DNA of 40,046 nt from Acidobacteriaceae bacterium. GTDB lineage: Bacteria > Acidobacteriota > Terriglobia > Terriglobales > Acidobacteriaceae. The DNA lies in contig JARLFX010000123.1 of assembly GCA_031296355.1 (NCBI GenBank), positions 1 to 40,046 on the forward strand. Reading direction: 5' to 3'. This document shows, piece after piece, positions 1-10,300 of this stretch; the stretch's first letter is position 1, and every line of letters begins with the position of its first letter. The notes below the pieces were generated by a model. The model made no database searches. It was not told the DNA's origin and saw nothing but the letters and a program-made list of their open reading frames with translations. The translations under genes were made by a program, and so were the position numbers.

Positions 1-563
<563 letters not shown>

Positions 564-652
564 CTATCACTTTCAGAATCTCAGATCTGGGCGGTATTCG
601 CCTGTGACTCGCATCACACTTGGATTGCCGGTGTAACCGCAGAATAGCCCTT

Positions 653-1300
653 TTAGTGAATACGTTGCGGTACAACGTAGTAAAGCACCGCAAAATAGTG
701 CGCCACGCTGCCCGCCAGCACAAACAGGTGCCAAAGCGCATGAAAATAGCGCAGCCTGTCCATGGCAAAGAACACGATGCCCAGCGTATACGCCAGCCCA
801 CCCGCCATGATCCATGCCATTCCATGCCAGGTGATGGCGTGCAGCAGCGGCCGCGCTGCCAGCACAATGAACCATCCCATGAACAGATACACCACCGCAG
901 AGAGGATCTGGAGCCGCCCCAGCGCCACACTCTTGAACACCATCCCTGCCACCGCCAGCCCCCACACCACGCCAAACAGCGTCCACCCCAGCGGCCCACG
1001 CAGCGAAACCAGCGTGAATGGCGTGTAGGTACCGGCGATCAGCAGATAGATCGAGGAATGGTCCAGCACCTGGAAGACATGCCGCGCCCGCGTCAGCACC
1101 AGTGAGTGATACAGCGTGGAGCATATGTAAACCAGCACCAGCGTGGCGGCGTAGACGCTGCAGCTCACAATATGCCACGCGGTTCCCCGCGCCGTCGCGG
1201 CGATCACCAGGTACACCGCCCCCGCCACGGCAAACCCCGCACCCACCCCATGCGTGATCGCATTCGCCAGGATATCGCTAAGCCTGTATTCAGAGGTCAC
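653..1300 (-). CDS. Hemolysin III / PAQR-family integral membrane protein
   Basis: A seven-helix membrane protein of the HlyIII (YqfA/TrhA-like) branch of the PAQR superfamily. From the GTG at 1300 it is 215 aa, the usual family length. Visible family residues are ITHGVG at the first helix, STLYHS (Ser61, His65), DHSSIYLLIAGTYTPF (Asp80) and a C-terminal HALWH pair of histidines. These make up the proposed Ser/His/Asp metal site that gives the superfamily its hydrolase-like character. The reading frame stays open up to an ATG at 1432, but the extra 44 residues look non-coding and lack family similarity, so the GTG is preferred. No clear Shine-Dalgarno settles it. The physiological role in bacteria is not established; links to membrane homeostasis are known only for some relatives. 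Confidence 0.86.
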   Translation of the reverse strand: MTSEYRLSDILANAITHGVGAGFAVAGAVYLVIAATARGTAWHIVSCSVYAATLVLVYICSTLYHSLVLTRARHVFQVLDHSSIYLLIAGTYTPFTLVSLRGPLGWTLFGVVWGLAVAGMVFKSVALGRLQILSAVVYLFMGWFIVLAARPLLHAITWHGMAWIMAGGLAYTLGIVFFAMDRLRYFHALWHLFVLAGSVAHYFAVLYYVVPQRIH

Positions 1301-1631
1301 GGGCCCATCATAGTCCAGCGGGCCATACTGCCCGAATAATTCTCTTTGAAATGAAACACATACGCGGCCAGCGCATAACACTCTGCCAATCGACAACCGA
1401 TAGAACTTTAGAAAATCATCGTCCGTGCGCATCCGCCGATAGAAACGTCACCGAGGCTGCATGAAAGAGCAATAGCGAAAGCAGTATATTTGGAACAACA
1501 ATTTGTAGACACAATGCAAACAGTTATAAGAACCTCGATATATTTAGCATTCGAGCTGGCTGCAACGTGGATGAGGCGTTTTCCCATTTTTTTGTAATCG
1601 AATCTCCCGCCGAACACGACATATAGAAGAA
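1301..1631. other. Gene-free spacer between divergent genes
   Basis: About 330 bases between the hemolysin-III-like gene (minus) and the first Ig-repeat gene (plus). It is clearly more A/T-rich than the flanking genes. It holds a possible plus-strand promoter at 1503-1530 and possibly the alternative upstream start (ATG at 1432) of the minus-strand gene. I see no convincing RNA gene or repeat. Confidence 0.5.
1503..1530 (+). promoter_or_regulatory. Candidate sigma70-type promoter
   Basis: TTGTAG at 1503-1508 and TATAAG at 1525-1530 are spaced by 16 bases. They lie about 100 bases before the start of the 1179-aa Ig-repeat protein, in an A/T-rich spacer. The match to TTGACA/TATAAT is moderate. 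If real, the transcript has a leader of roughly 95 bases. Confidence 0.3.
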
Positions 1632-4600
1632 GTGGACACTCTGATGATGGGCAGCACACCTGAATCAACCGATCGCCTGAATGCGCTGCTTCGCTCGCGC
1701 CACCCACGGCAAGGGAACAAATCCGCCTACCGCGTCGCGTTCACCGCAGCATTACTCGCCGCACTCTTCGGCCCCAGTCTGCAGAGCCTCGCCCAGTCCT
1801 GCACCAACCTTTGCTTAAAACAGGTATCCTGCCCAGCTGGCACCACCACGTCGATCAGCGGCACGGTCTACACACCGAACGGCGTGGACCCACTGCCAAA
1901 CGTCGTGGTCTACGTACCTAACGCAACTGTTCCCGCGTTCACTCCGGGCGTCGCCTGCGTCACCTCTGCCCAGCCTGTTGGTGGTTCCCCTCTGGTCGGC
2001 ACCACCACCAGCGCAACTACACCCGGCACCTACAAGCTCACCAATATGCCGTTCGGCACCAACATTCCCGTCGTGATTCAGGCAGGCAGATGGCGGCGGC
2101 AATATACCGTGAATACCACAAAATGCCAAAACACTGTGCTAAACATGCAGTTTCCAACGCAGCAGAGTGAGGGAGATATCCCACTCATTGCCGTCGCAAC
2201 TGGCAGTGTCGATGCGGCCGAATGCGTTATGCGCAAGGTTGGCATCAAAGACACAGAGTTTACTGTACCCACAGCTTCCGGTGGTACTGGCCGTATCCAG
2301 CTCTATCAAGGCAGCCAGAGCCCGGGCATTAAGAAAGATGTAAATGGCGCAACGCTCCCCTCTGAATCCGTACTAGTCGGCACGACCGTAGGAGCGTCGA
2401 GCTTCAATAACTATGACATTGTCATGTTTCCCTGCCAGGGCACTGCAGCGGGGCAGGCATCTGCCGCTTCGCAGACAAACCTGATCAATTATGCCAATCA
2501 AGGTGGCCGCGTTTTCGCCACGCACTATAGCTATGCGTGGCTCTACAACGTCTCCCCGTTCTCCACCACAGCCAGTTGGCAAGTGAATCAGGCTGCGCTC
2601 ACCAATGGACCTGCCACCATCAACACAACCTTTGCCGGTGGCCAGCAACTTGCGCAGTGGCTGTATAACATCGGCGCCACCAAAACATATGGAACGATTG
2701 ATACCCTGACCGAGCCGAAGCACGATCAGGTCGGCGTGATCGCACCCACGCAATCATGGCTGACGCTCAACAAGGGGGTTTCCAATGACGCGCAGCCGGT
2801 CATGCAGCTCACATTCGATACACCCGTAGGCGCAGCTTCTTCCGCGCAGTGCGGACGCATCCTGTTCAACGAGTATCACGTGGAAGATCCGGTGACGAGC
2901 ACTGGGTCCTTCCCCGCCGAATGCGATGCGAGCTCCATGAATGCCAATGAAAAGCTGCTCGAATACAGCCTCTTCGATCTTTCCACCTTCATCGTCTCGC
3001 AGACGCCACCCACCATTACCGCCAACATCAGCAACAGCCCCACCAACTTCTTTCAGGGTGATACGACAGACACCGTCACCGTCAATGTGACCAATGCCAG
3101 CAGTACATCGCCGGCCAATCCATCGCTGAGCTTTACCGTCACGCTTCCCACAGGCGTTACCGCCACCGCAATGCAGGATGCCAGCGGCACCGGCGGCTGG
3201 CTTTGCACTGTATCCACACTGACCTGCACCCGCATCAGTGGCCTGGATGCCAATACCAGTGACACTGTCAACATTACCGTGAGCGTTTCGCCCACCGCGC
3301 CGCTCGGCGTGGTTTCTGCATCAGCCACGGTCACAGGCGGAGGCCTGACGGCCGACGTCACCGCCACTGAATCCTTCCGCATCTATGGCACTGCCCTCAT
3401 CACCTGGCCCGCGCCCGCCGCCATCACCTATGGCCCCGCACTCAGCGCCACGCAGCTTGATGCCACGGTAGCGAATAATCTTCCCGGTACATTCATCTAC
3501 ACGCCTGCAGCGGGAACCGTGCTGGACGCTGGCACCTACACGCTCTCCACCGTGTTTACTGCAACTGATACGGTGAACTATCCGAACCCCGCCACTGCCA
3601 ATGTTTCGTTCACGGTCAACCAAGTCGCGCAGACCATCGCCTTTGCGCCCATCGCTTCACCTGTCACCTACGGCGTTGCACCCATCACACTCGTAGCCAC
3701 CGGCGGAGCCTCCGGCAATCCCGTCACCTTCACCGTCACCGGCCCCGCAACGCTCAGCGGCAGCACACTCACCATCACCGGAGCGGGCACTGTCACCGTC
3801 ACTGCAGATCAGGCGGGCAGCACAAACTACTCCGCTGCCGCATCCGTCACGCAGACGATCATCGTCAACCAGATCGCGCAGACCATCACCTTCGCGCCCA
3901 TCGCTTCGCCCGTCACCTACGGCATTGCGCCCATGACGCTCGTCGCTACCGGCGGAGCATCCGGCAATCCCGTTACTTTCACCTTCACGGGGCCAGCAAC
4001 GCTTAGCGGAAACACGCTCACCATCACCGGCGGCGGCACTGTCACCGTTACCGCGAATCAGGCTGGCAGCACAAATTACTCCGCCGCTACATCCGTCACC
4101 CAAACCCTAGTTGTCAATCCTGCCGCACAGACGATTACCTTTGCCGCGCCGGCCTCGCCCGTCACCTACGGCATTGCGCCCATTACGCTTGTCGCCAGCG
4201 CCAGCTCCGGTCTGCCGGTTAGCTTCAGCGTTCTCTCCGGGCCAGCGACCGTCAATGGCAGCATCCTCACCATTACAGGCGGCGGCACGATTGTGATTGC
4301 CGCAGACCAATCCGGCAACGCGAACTATTCAGCTGCCCCGGAAGTGACCCACATCATCCTGGTCAACAAAGTCACCGCCGCCATTTCGCTTACGGCTACG
4401 CCCACCACTCTCTTTATTCAAAACCCGTTCACTCTGACGGCATCGGTCTTCGTTCCTGTAAGCTGTGGCATTCCATGCGCCACCCCAACTGGCACGATTA
4501 CCTTTATGGACAACGGCGTCGCTATCACCACGGTAACGCTCAATGCTGTAGGGGTGGCGACGCTTACGACCTCCTACTCCGTCATTGGTCAACACGTCAT

Positions 4601-5171
4601 CACGGCGGTCTACAACGGCGACAACGCATACAACACACTCTCCAGCAGCGAAGTCACCCAGACCGCGATGGACTTCAGCATCACCGGTGGCCTCACGCCG
4701 CAGAATGTCGTGCACGGCAGCACCGTCACCTATACATTCCTCATCACGCCGCTGGGCGGAACAGCTACACCGGCAGCGATCGATTTCGCCCTGATCGGCT
4801 ACCCCTACGGCTCTACCGTTACGTTTTCTCCGGCGTCTCTCGCGAGCGGCAGCGGCATTACGACAGTAACGCTCACGCTGCAGACCGCCTCCTATCCCAC
4901 CGGCCCGGTCAGCGCCAACCGCAGTCATTCCACAACAGTGCTGGCATGCCTTCTGTTCGGCGCGCTGCTGCTTCCGCTAGGGCGTAAACTCCGCGGCAAG
5001 CCGGTACGCCTGCTTGCGACCGTGCTTCTGCTGCTGGCCAGCGCAGGAGCAATGACCGCTGTCACTGGCTGCGGCACGGGCTGGAATCATGAGGATTTCC
5101 AACTCACCTTGCAGGCCACTTCGGGCGCGCTGTCACACGCCACCACTGCAACGTCTCTCGTCGTGCACTAA
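1632..5171 (+). CDS. Giant secreted Ig/MBG-repeat protein with GATase-like domain and C-terminal membrane cassette
   Basis: An 1179-aa exported multidomain protein, probably surface-associated. In order: a signal peptide (hydrophobic AALLAALFG, cleavage probably after SLAQ, about residue 55); a carboxypeptidase-regulatory-like beta domain (SGTVYTPNG, about 75-175); and an alpha/beta domain resembling class I glutamine amidotransferase/ThuA-like folds (about 185-455, with NYDIVMFPCQG and GGRVFATHYSY). Next come a DUF11-like Ig segment, an MBG-like domain, three 83-residue repeats (3625-4371) and one Big_3_5-type Ig domain (about 4372-4671). A final Ig domain is interrupted by two hydrophobic segments around a basic loop, then TGCGTG (Cys1147) and a last beta strand. 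The GTG at 1632 follows an AGAAGAA stretch; ATGs at 1644 and 1647 are alternatives. No enzymatic residues can be assigned with confidence. A perfect hairpin terminator follows. The architecture fits an acidobacterial surface adhesin or matrix protein, but function is unknown. Confidence 0.88.
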   Translation: MDTLMMGSTPESTDRLNALLRSRHPRQGNKSAYRVAFTAALLAALFGPSLQSLAQSCTNLCLKQVSCPAGTTTSISGTVYTPNGVDPLPNVVVYVPNATVPAFTPGVACVTSAQPVGGSPLVGTTTSATTPGTYKLTNMPFGTNIPVVIQAGRWRRQYTVNTTKCQNTVLNMQFPTQQSEGDIPLIAVATGSVDAAECVMRKVGIKDTEFTVPTASGGTGRIQLYQGSQSPGIKKDVNGATLPSESVLVGTTVGASSFNNYDIVMFPCQGTAAGQASAASQTNLINYANQGGRVFATHYSYAWLYNVSPFSTTASWQVNQAALTNGPATINTTFAGGQQLAQWLYNIGATKTYGTIDTLTEPKHDQVGVIAPTQSWLTLNKGVSNDAQPVMQLTFDTPVGAASSAQCGRILFNEYHVEDPVTSTGSFPAECDASSMNANEKLLEYSLFDLSTFIVSQTPPTITANISNSPTNFFQGDTTDTVTVNVTNASSTSPANPSLSFTVTLPTGVTATAMQDASGTGGWLCTVSTLTCTRISGLDANTSDTVNITVSVSPTAPLGVVSASATVTGGGLTADVTATESFRIYGTALITWPAPAAITYGPALSATQLDATVANNLPGTFIYTPAAGTVLDAGTYTLSTVFTATDTVNYPNPATANVSFTVNQVAQTIAFAPIASPVTYGVAPITLVATGGASGNPVTFTVTGPATLSGSTLTITGAGTVTVTADQAGSTNYSAAASVTQTIIVNQIAQTITFAPIASPVTYGIAPMTLVATGGASGNPVTFTFTGPATLSGNTLTITGGGTVTVTANQAGSTNYSAATSVTQTLVVNPAAQTITFAAPASPVTYGIAPITLVASASSGLPVSFSVLSGPATVNGSILTITGGGTIVIAADQSGNANYSAAPEVTHIILVNKVTAAISLTATPTTLFIQNPFTLTASVFVPVSCGIPCATPTGTITFMDNGVAITTVTLNAVGVATLTTSYSVIGQHVITAVYNGDNAYNTLSSSEVTQTAMDFSITGGLTPQNVVHGSTVTYTFLITPLGGTATPAAIDFALIGYPYGSTVTFSPASLASGSGITTVTLTLQTASYPTGPVSANRSHSTTVLACLLFGALLLPLGRKLRGKPVRLLATVLLLLASAGAMTAVTGCGTGWNHEDFQLTLQATSGALSHATTATSLVVH
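3625..4371 (+). repeat. Three tandem 249-bp repeats inside the Ig/MBG protein
   Basis: Three in-frame units of 83 codons start at about 3625, 3874 and 4123. Each encodes AQTI-F-SPVTYG-APITLVA...GPAT...LTITG-GT...NYSAA...VN. Units 1 and 2 are nearly identical in DNA, including third positions, which points to recent duplication. Unit 3 has diverged in its middle (ASASSGLPVSFSVLSG). Confidence 0.85.
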
Positions 5172-5212
5172 GCTGGGCTCTTAGCCGTCTCTCGCTACCG
5201 CATCGGCCTCGC

Positions 5213-5246
5213 ATACGGGGCAGCATTTCATCATGCTGCCCCGTAT
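5213..5246 (+). terminator. Perfect hairpin terminator after the 1179-aa protein gene
   Basis: A 14-bp perfect stem (arms 5213-5226 and 5233-5246, starting ATACGGGGCAGC) with a 6-base loop sits 41 bases after the stop codon. The U-tract is poor (CTTCCT follows), so termination strength is uncertain, but the position and perfect pairing support the call. Confidence 0.65.
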
Positions 5247-5303
5247 CTTCCTGCGCGGAATCACATCACAGAACACGCACTCCGTTGTGAATGCCAGCAT
5301 GCA

Positions 5304-7040
5304 ATGCCTTCGCTTCCATCGCGAACAAACCCCACTTTCATGAATCCGCATCTCAGTAGGTGGATTGAGAGGATGCACGTGCACGCAAATCCAACCCGCG
5401 ACCCCGCTAACGTGTCCGCGATCGGGCACAGTAGAACCGGCTGGATCCATTCGCGGCGATTGTGGATCAGCGTGTGCAGCATCCTGTGTGCGCTGCTCGC
5501 CACTGCCTGCATCGCTGCGGAGTATGCCATCCATCATGCAGAGCCGATCCTGCGTAAACGCGTCGTGGAGACGCTCTCCACGAGATTCCAGACGCAGGTG
5601 CAGCTTGAAGCTCTGCACATCTCTCTGTTCAAAGGCATCAGCGCTCGCGGCGAAGGCCTGGTCGTTCCCAGCATCGGCCCGCAGGGTGAGACCCGCGTTC
5701 CGCTCCTCAAGGTGAAGAGCTTCGAGTTCCGTACGAGTATCCGCAGCTTGCTGCGCACTCCCATGCACGTCGATACGGTGTATGTGCAGGGCCTCGAGTT
5801 CCGCCTACCGCCGAAGGGTGAGCGGCCTAAATTTTCGCTCTCCGATCAGAAAAAGAACTCCGGCAAGGTCTCCATCTTTGTAGACACCATCATCTGCACC
5901 GACGCCATGCTCGAGATTGAAACCAACAAGCCGAACAAGGTGCCTCTGGAATTCGATATCTCGCGGCTGACCCTGACCAACGTCGGCCCTGGCCAGCCGT
6001 TTCACTTCCTCGCGAACCTCACCAATCCCAAGCCGGTGGGCGACATCGCCGCCAGCGGCAGCTTTGGGCCATACCAGATCAGCAGCCCGTCCGATACTCC
6101 GGTCAGAGGCCACTATAACTTCTTCCATGCCGACCTGAGTACGACCAGGGGCATCACCGGAATCCTCTCCTCCACCGGCGACTTCAATGGTCAGCTCAAC
6201 AACATCGTGGTCGATGGCGAAACCGACACGCCCGACTTTGCCCTCGATGTCAGCAACCACGCTGTTCCGCTACAGACCACGTTTCACGCCATTGTCGACG
6301 GTACCAACGGCGACGTGACGCTCGATCCCGTCCATGCAAAGCTGCTGCACTCCACATTCACCGCGCACGGCAGCGTGACTCGCACTAAAGGCATTCCCGG
6401 ACACGACATCGAAATGGATGTGGTGATGGATCACGCACGCATCGAAGACATCCTCACGCTCGGCTTCAAAACCACGCCGCCACTGATGAGCGGCGGGCTA
6501 AGCATGCACGCGAAGTTGAGTCTGCCACCAGGCAAGATTCGCGTCGCTGAGAAGATTCATATCGAAGGCAACTTCGGTATCTTCGGCGCTACCTTCTCCA
6601 ATGAAAAGATGCAGGACAAGATTGACATGCTCAGCCTGCGCGCACAGGGTAAACCAAAGCTCGCCAATCCTGCGGGCGCTGCAGACGTTAACGTGCCATC
6701 GCAGATGACCGGCTCATTCAAACTGGGCAATGGTGCGCTCACAATCTCGAACCTGCAGTACAACCTGCCCGGCGCACAGGCGCTGCTGGACGGCCAGTAC
6801 ACCATGGATGGCAAGACTTTTGAGTTTTATGGCATGGTGCGTACCAAGGCAAGAGCTTCGCAGATGACCACCGGCATCAAGTCCGGCTTGCTGAAGCCCT
6901 TCGATTTCATCTTCGCAAAGAACGGCGCAGGCACCCAGTTTCCAGTGAAGATCAGCGGCACCAAAGATACCCCACGCTTCGGGCTCGACCTGCACGACAA
7001 ACGGACGTGGCAGCACCCCCTTCCCCCGCCACCTCAATAA
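5304..7040 (+). CDS. AsmA-like membrane-anchored envelope protein
   Basis: A 578-aa protein (from the first ATG) with one N-terminal membrane anchor (RRLWISVCSILCALLATACIAA). It is followed by a long periplasmic beta-rich region with the AsmA/DUF748-like pattern: EPILRKRVVETLSTRF, then LHISLFKGISARGEGL and LLKVKSFEFRTSIRSLL..VDTVYVQGLEFRLPP. Proteins of this type are thought to help lipid or outer-membrane protein traffic between the membranes; here that is inference from resemblance. The C-terminus ends in a proline-rich PLPPPPQ tail. Start choice is open. ATGs at 5304, 5340 and 5373 lack a spaced Shine-Dalgarno, whereas GTG at 5379 has GAGAGG six bases upstream and would give a shorter 553-aa product with the anchor intact. 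It stands alone, separated from its neighbours by a terminator upstream and a long leader downstream. Confidence 0.78.
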   Translation: MPSLPSRTNPTFMNPHLSRWIERMHVHANPTRDPANVSAIGHSRTGWIHSRRLWISVCSILCALLATACIAAEYAIHHAEPILRKRVVETLSTRFQTQVQLEALHISLFKGISARGEGLVVPSIGPQGETRVPLLKVKSFEFRTSIRSLLRTPMHVDTVYVQGLEFRLPPKGERPKFSLSDQKKNSGKVSIFVDTIICTDAMLEIETNKPNKVPLEFDISRLTLTNVGPGQPFHFLANLTNPKPVGDIAASGSFGPYQISSPSDTPVRGHYNFFHADLSTTRGITGILSSTGDFNGQLNNIVVDGETDTPDFALDVSNHAVPLQTTFHAIVDGTNGDVTLDPVHAKLLHSTFTAHGSVTRTKGIPGHDIEMDVVMDHARIEDILTLGFKTTPPLMSGGLSMHAKLSLPPGKIRVAEKIHIEGNFGIFGATFSNEKMQDKIDMLSLRAQGKPKLANPAGAADVNVPSQMTGSFKLGNGALTISNLQYNLPGAQALLDGQYTMDGKTFEFYGMVRTKARASQMTTGIKSGLLKPFDFIFAKNGAGTQFPVKISGTKDTPRFGLDLHDKRTWQHPLPPPPQ

Positions 7041-7396
7041 TTATTTTCGTCCTGCTAAAGTGGATCCCGCGCCTCACCCGCGCCCAAACTCCGGAAGCTG
7101 GTGATTCTGTTCACTCTTTAGCCAGAGCCCTCTATTTAGTACCACTTCCAGCAACACGGATGGCCCGATAGTGCCATATCTTGCACTCTTCCGTGCAGCC
7201 TAAAGTAACCACTAGTAACCCGAATGCGACACAGTTCAGTCTTTGGCCGATAGGGCTCATGAGCGTATGTCGCATCCAACAACACAAATAGCTAACAACC
7301 TGGCTACTTTGTGCGGGACTCAGATGGGTTGCCTTAGGAGGAACGTGCGTTTTTCTTCCAGGAATCCCAGCTGCTGGTGCAGGTAAGGTGGGTTTT
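7041..7396 (+). other. Long spacer with possible structured 5' leader
   Basis: About 355 bases without a credible gene, upstream of the NHL/Ig protein. It contains several small inverted repeats in a row: ATGGC/GCCAT (7160-7164 with 7173-7177), TGCAC/GTGCA (7182-7186 with 7193-7197), and an 8-bp stem ATGCGACA/TGTCGCAT (7224-7231 with 7268-7275) enclosing the palindrome GCTCATGAGC (7255-7264). GGCCCGATAG and GGCCGATAG occur as a near-repeat. It does not match the c-di-GMP-I riboswitch core. AAGG at 7385-7388 is the likely ribosome binding site for the ATG at 7397. Confidence 0.4.
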
Positions 7397-10300
7397 ATGG
7401 GCTTTATTCGCTTTTTATTGAACTTTCTCCAGCGGTCTACTGCAATCGCCCGCAATGCCCGCAGCACGGCCGGAATACCGCAGTGCCGCCGCGCTTTTGC
7501 AGCAATCGCGCTACTGGCCCTGTCTGCCCTGTGTGCGCAGGCTCAGACCGTATTCAGCTTCCCCGGCACCATCAGCACCGGCTCCAGCACTTCGGCGAAT
7601 AGCGTCGCCGTCACCTTCACCACCCCCGGCGCCATCGCCTCCGTACGCGTGTTCACCGGCGGCATTCCGCAGATGGATTTCACCGCCGGCACTGGCAGCG
7701 CCACCTGCACGGTTGGCGCGAGCTTTCTTGCCGGCCAGAGCTGCACCCTTCCCGTCAACTTCGCGCCTACCGCGCCCGGCATACGCAGCGGCGCCATCGT
7801 TCTGCTCGATAGTGGCGGACTTCCGCTCGCAACCCAATTTCTCTATGGCGTAGCCCAGGGCCCCATCGTCGTGATGGTGCCCGGCATCATGACAACGATT
7901 GCTGGCAACGGCAGCTGGCTCTACAACGGTGATGGTGGACCCGCAACCGGAGCAAACCTGTTTCTTCCCGGTGGCGTCGTGGTCGACCCTGCCGGCAATA
8001 TCTACATCTCTGACTCCAGTAATAATCGCATCCGCAAGGTGACTGCAGCCACCGGTGCCATATCAACCATTGCGGGCAATGGGATCCCCGGTTATACCGG
8101 CGATAACGGCCCTGCCACTCTTGCCGCCATCAATAATCCAACGGGCATCACCATGGACGGCGCAGGAAACATCTACTTCGCTGACAGCTCCAACAATGTG
8201 ATCCGCAAAGTTACCGTCGCAACTGGCATCATTACGACCATCGCGGGCACAGGCGCCCTTGGCCGTGCAGGCAACGGCGGCCCGGCAACCCTCGCGCAAT
8301 TAAATGCTCCCAACGGGCTGGTCTTCGATGCAGCAGGCAATCTCTACATTGCCGATACCAGCAACAGCCTGGTCCGCAAGGTCACGCCTGCGGGCATCAT
8401 TTCCACGTTTGCCGGTAACGGCAGTTATGGTTTCGGCGGCGATGGTGGGGCCGCCACTTCAGCAACAATGAATTGGCCCTGGGGACTTGCGTTCTCCACC
8501 ACGGGCGATCTCTACATTGCTGACCTCTACAACGATCGCATTCGCAAAGTCAGCACCAGCGGCATCATGACCACCGTTGCGGGCACCGGTTCCACCTCCT
8601 TCAGCGGAGATGGCGGCCTTGCCACCAGCGCGAACCTGATTACTCCTGCAGGCGTTGCGGTCGATCCAATCGGCAACTTATACATTGCCGACTCCGGCAA
8701 TGGCCGCATTCGTAAGGTCAGTGCATTGACCAGCATCATCTCGACAATCGCTGGCTCAGGCAGCCAATCCATGGATGGCGACGCGACCGCCGCAACTCTG
8801 GCTGGTCTCTACGGCCCCTACGCGATCACGCTCGATGGTGCAGCCAACCTCTATATCGCGGATATGTTTCATAACCGCATCCGCATCGTCAGCTCTTCGC
8901 AGGCATGGTTGACCTATCCGGCAATGCGCGTCGACCGCATCTCTGCCCCGCTGCCGCAGACACTCGAAAACGACGGTAACGCGCCGCTGAGCATCACCTC
9001 TACCCTGGGCGTCCTGAATGCTGCCGTCGATACGGCATCCACCACCTGCGTCTCCGGAACGCCGGTTGCAGTAGGTGATAGCTGCATTATCGGCGCTGAG
9101 TTTGCACCCACCCAGATCGGCAAACTCGTGAGCGGCACCATTGCCATTACCTCCAATGCGGTGAACTCACCAGCCACCATCTCCGTCAACGGCGAAGTGC
9201 AGAACCTCGACCCCACTCTCACCGCGCTCACCTCCAGCGTCAATCCTGCTTCGATTGGTGCATCCATCACCTTCACCGCCACCGTAACCCTCACCAGTAC
9301 TGGCACCATTCCCACCGGCACCGTGAAGTTCATGGACGGAACCACCCTGCTGGGCACGGCGACACTGAACTCCGGCGCGGTTGCAACCTTCAGCACGTCT
9401 TCGCTCACGGTCGGCCCGCACACCATCACCGCCGTGTATGTCGGCGATGCAAACAGCTCGCCCAGCACCTCGCCGGCAATCATTGAAAGCCTGAAACAAT
9501 CCACCACGCTGACGCTTGCCACCAGTGCAAGCCCCGTCAGCGCTGGCACCGCCATCACCTTTACAGCCACTGCAATCGGAGCGAGCGCAGTGCCTACTGG
9601 CGCCGTAATCTTCCAGGATGGTGGCACCGCCATTGGCACCGGAACCATCAATGGCAGCGGCGTTGCAACCTTCACCACATCATCTCTCGCTGCCGGCCCA
9701 CACACCATCTCTGCGGTCTACAACGGAGACACCGGCAGCCTGCCCGCATCGCCTGCCACCATCTCTGAAACCGTGCAGGCGCCCACGGCAACAACGCTCG
9801 CCTCATCCGCCAACCCGTCCAGCATCGGCGCTGCCATTACGCTTACCGCCGCGGTAACGGCCAGCGGCAACACCACATCTGCCGGTACATTGAGCGGCAC
9901 CATCACCTTCACAGATGGCGCAACCACGCTTGGCACCGGCGCGCTGAACGCCTCCGGCATCGCGACTCTCAAGCTATCTACGCTCACTATCGCCAGCCAC
10001 AACATCACCGCAACCTATGGCGGTGCAATGTACTACGTCGGTAGTGCTTCGACCGCACTGGTGCAGGTCGTGCAGCAGGCCACCACCTCCACGCTGCTCT
10101 CCTCCAGCGCGAATCCCTCGATCGTCAACGTCTCGGTTACATTCACTGCAACGGTAACTGGCACAGGCACGACGCCTACCGGAGTAGTTTCATTCAAGGA
10201 AGGCTCGACCACACTCGGCCAGGGCACGCTGAATGCATCCGGTGTAGCCACCTTCACTACCTCCACACTGACTGCCGGCGCCCACCTCATCGTGGCGGCC

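Noticed and set aside
7041..7396. c-di-GMP-I riboswitch in the leader
   Set aside because: The GGCAAACC and GACGCAAAGC core elements of that aptamer are absent.
7132..7467. 111-codon minus-strand frame upstream of the NHL/Ig gene
   Set aside because: It overlaps the signal peptide region of the giant gene, lacks domain features and lies in the likely leader.
8914..9708. 264-codon and similar minus-strand frames across the Ig-repeat array
   Set aside because: They repeat with the same period as the Ig units and have Val/Ala-rich shadow composition; no independent start signals.
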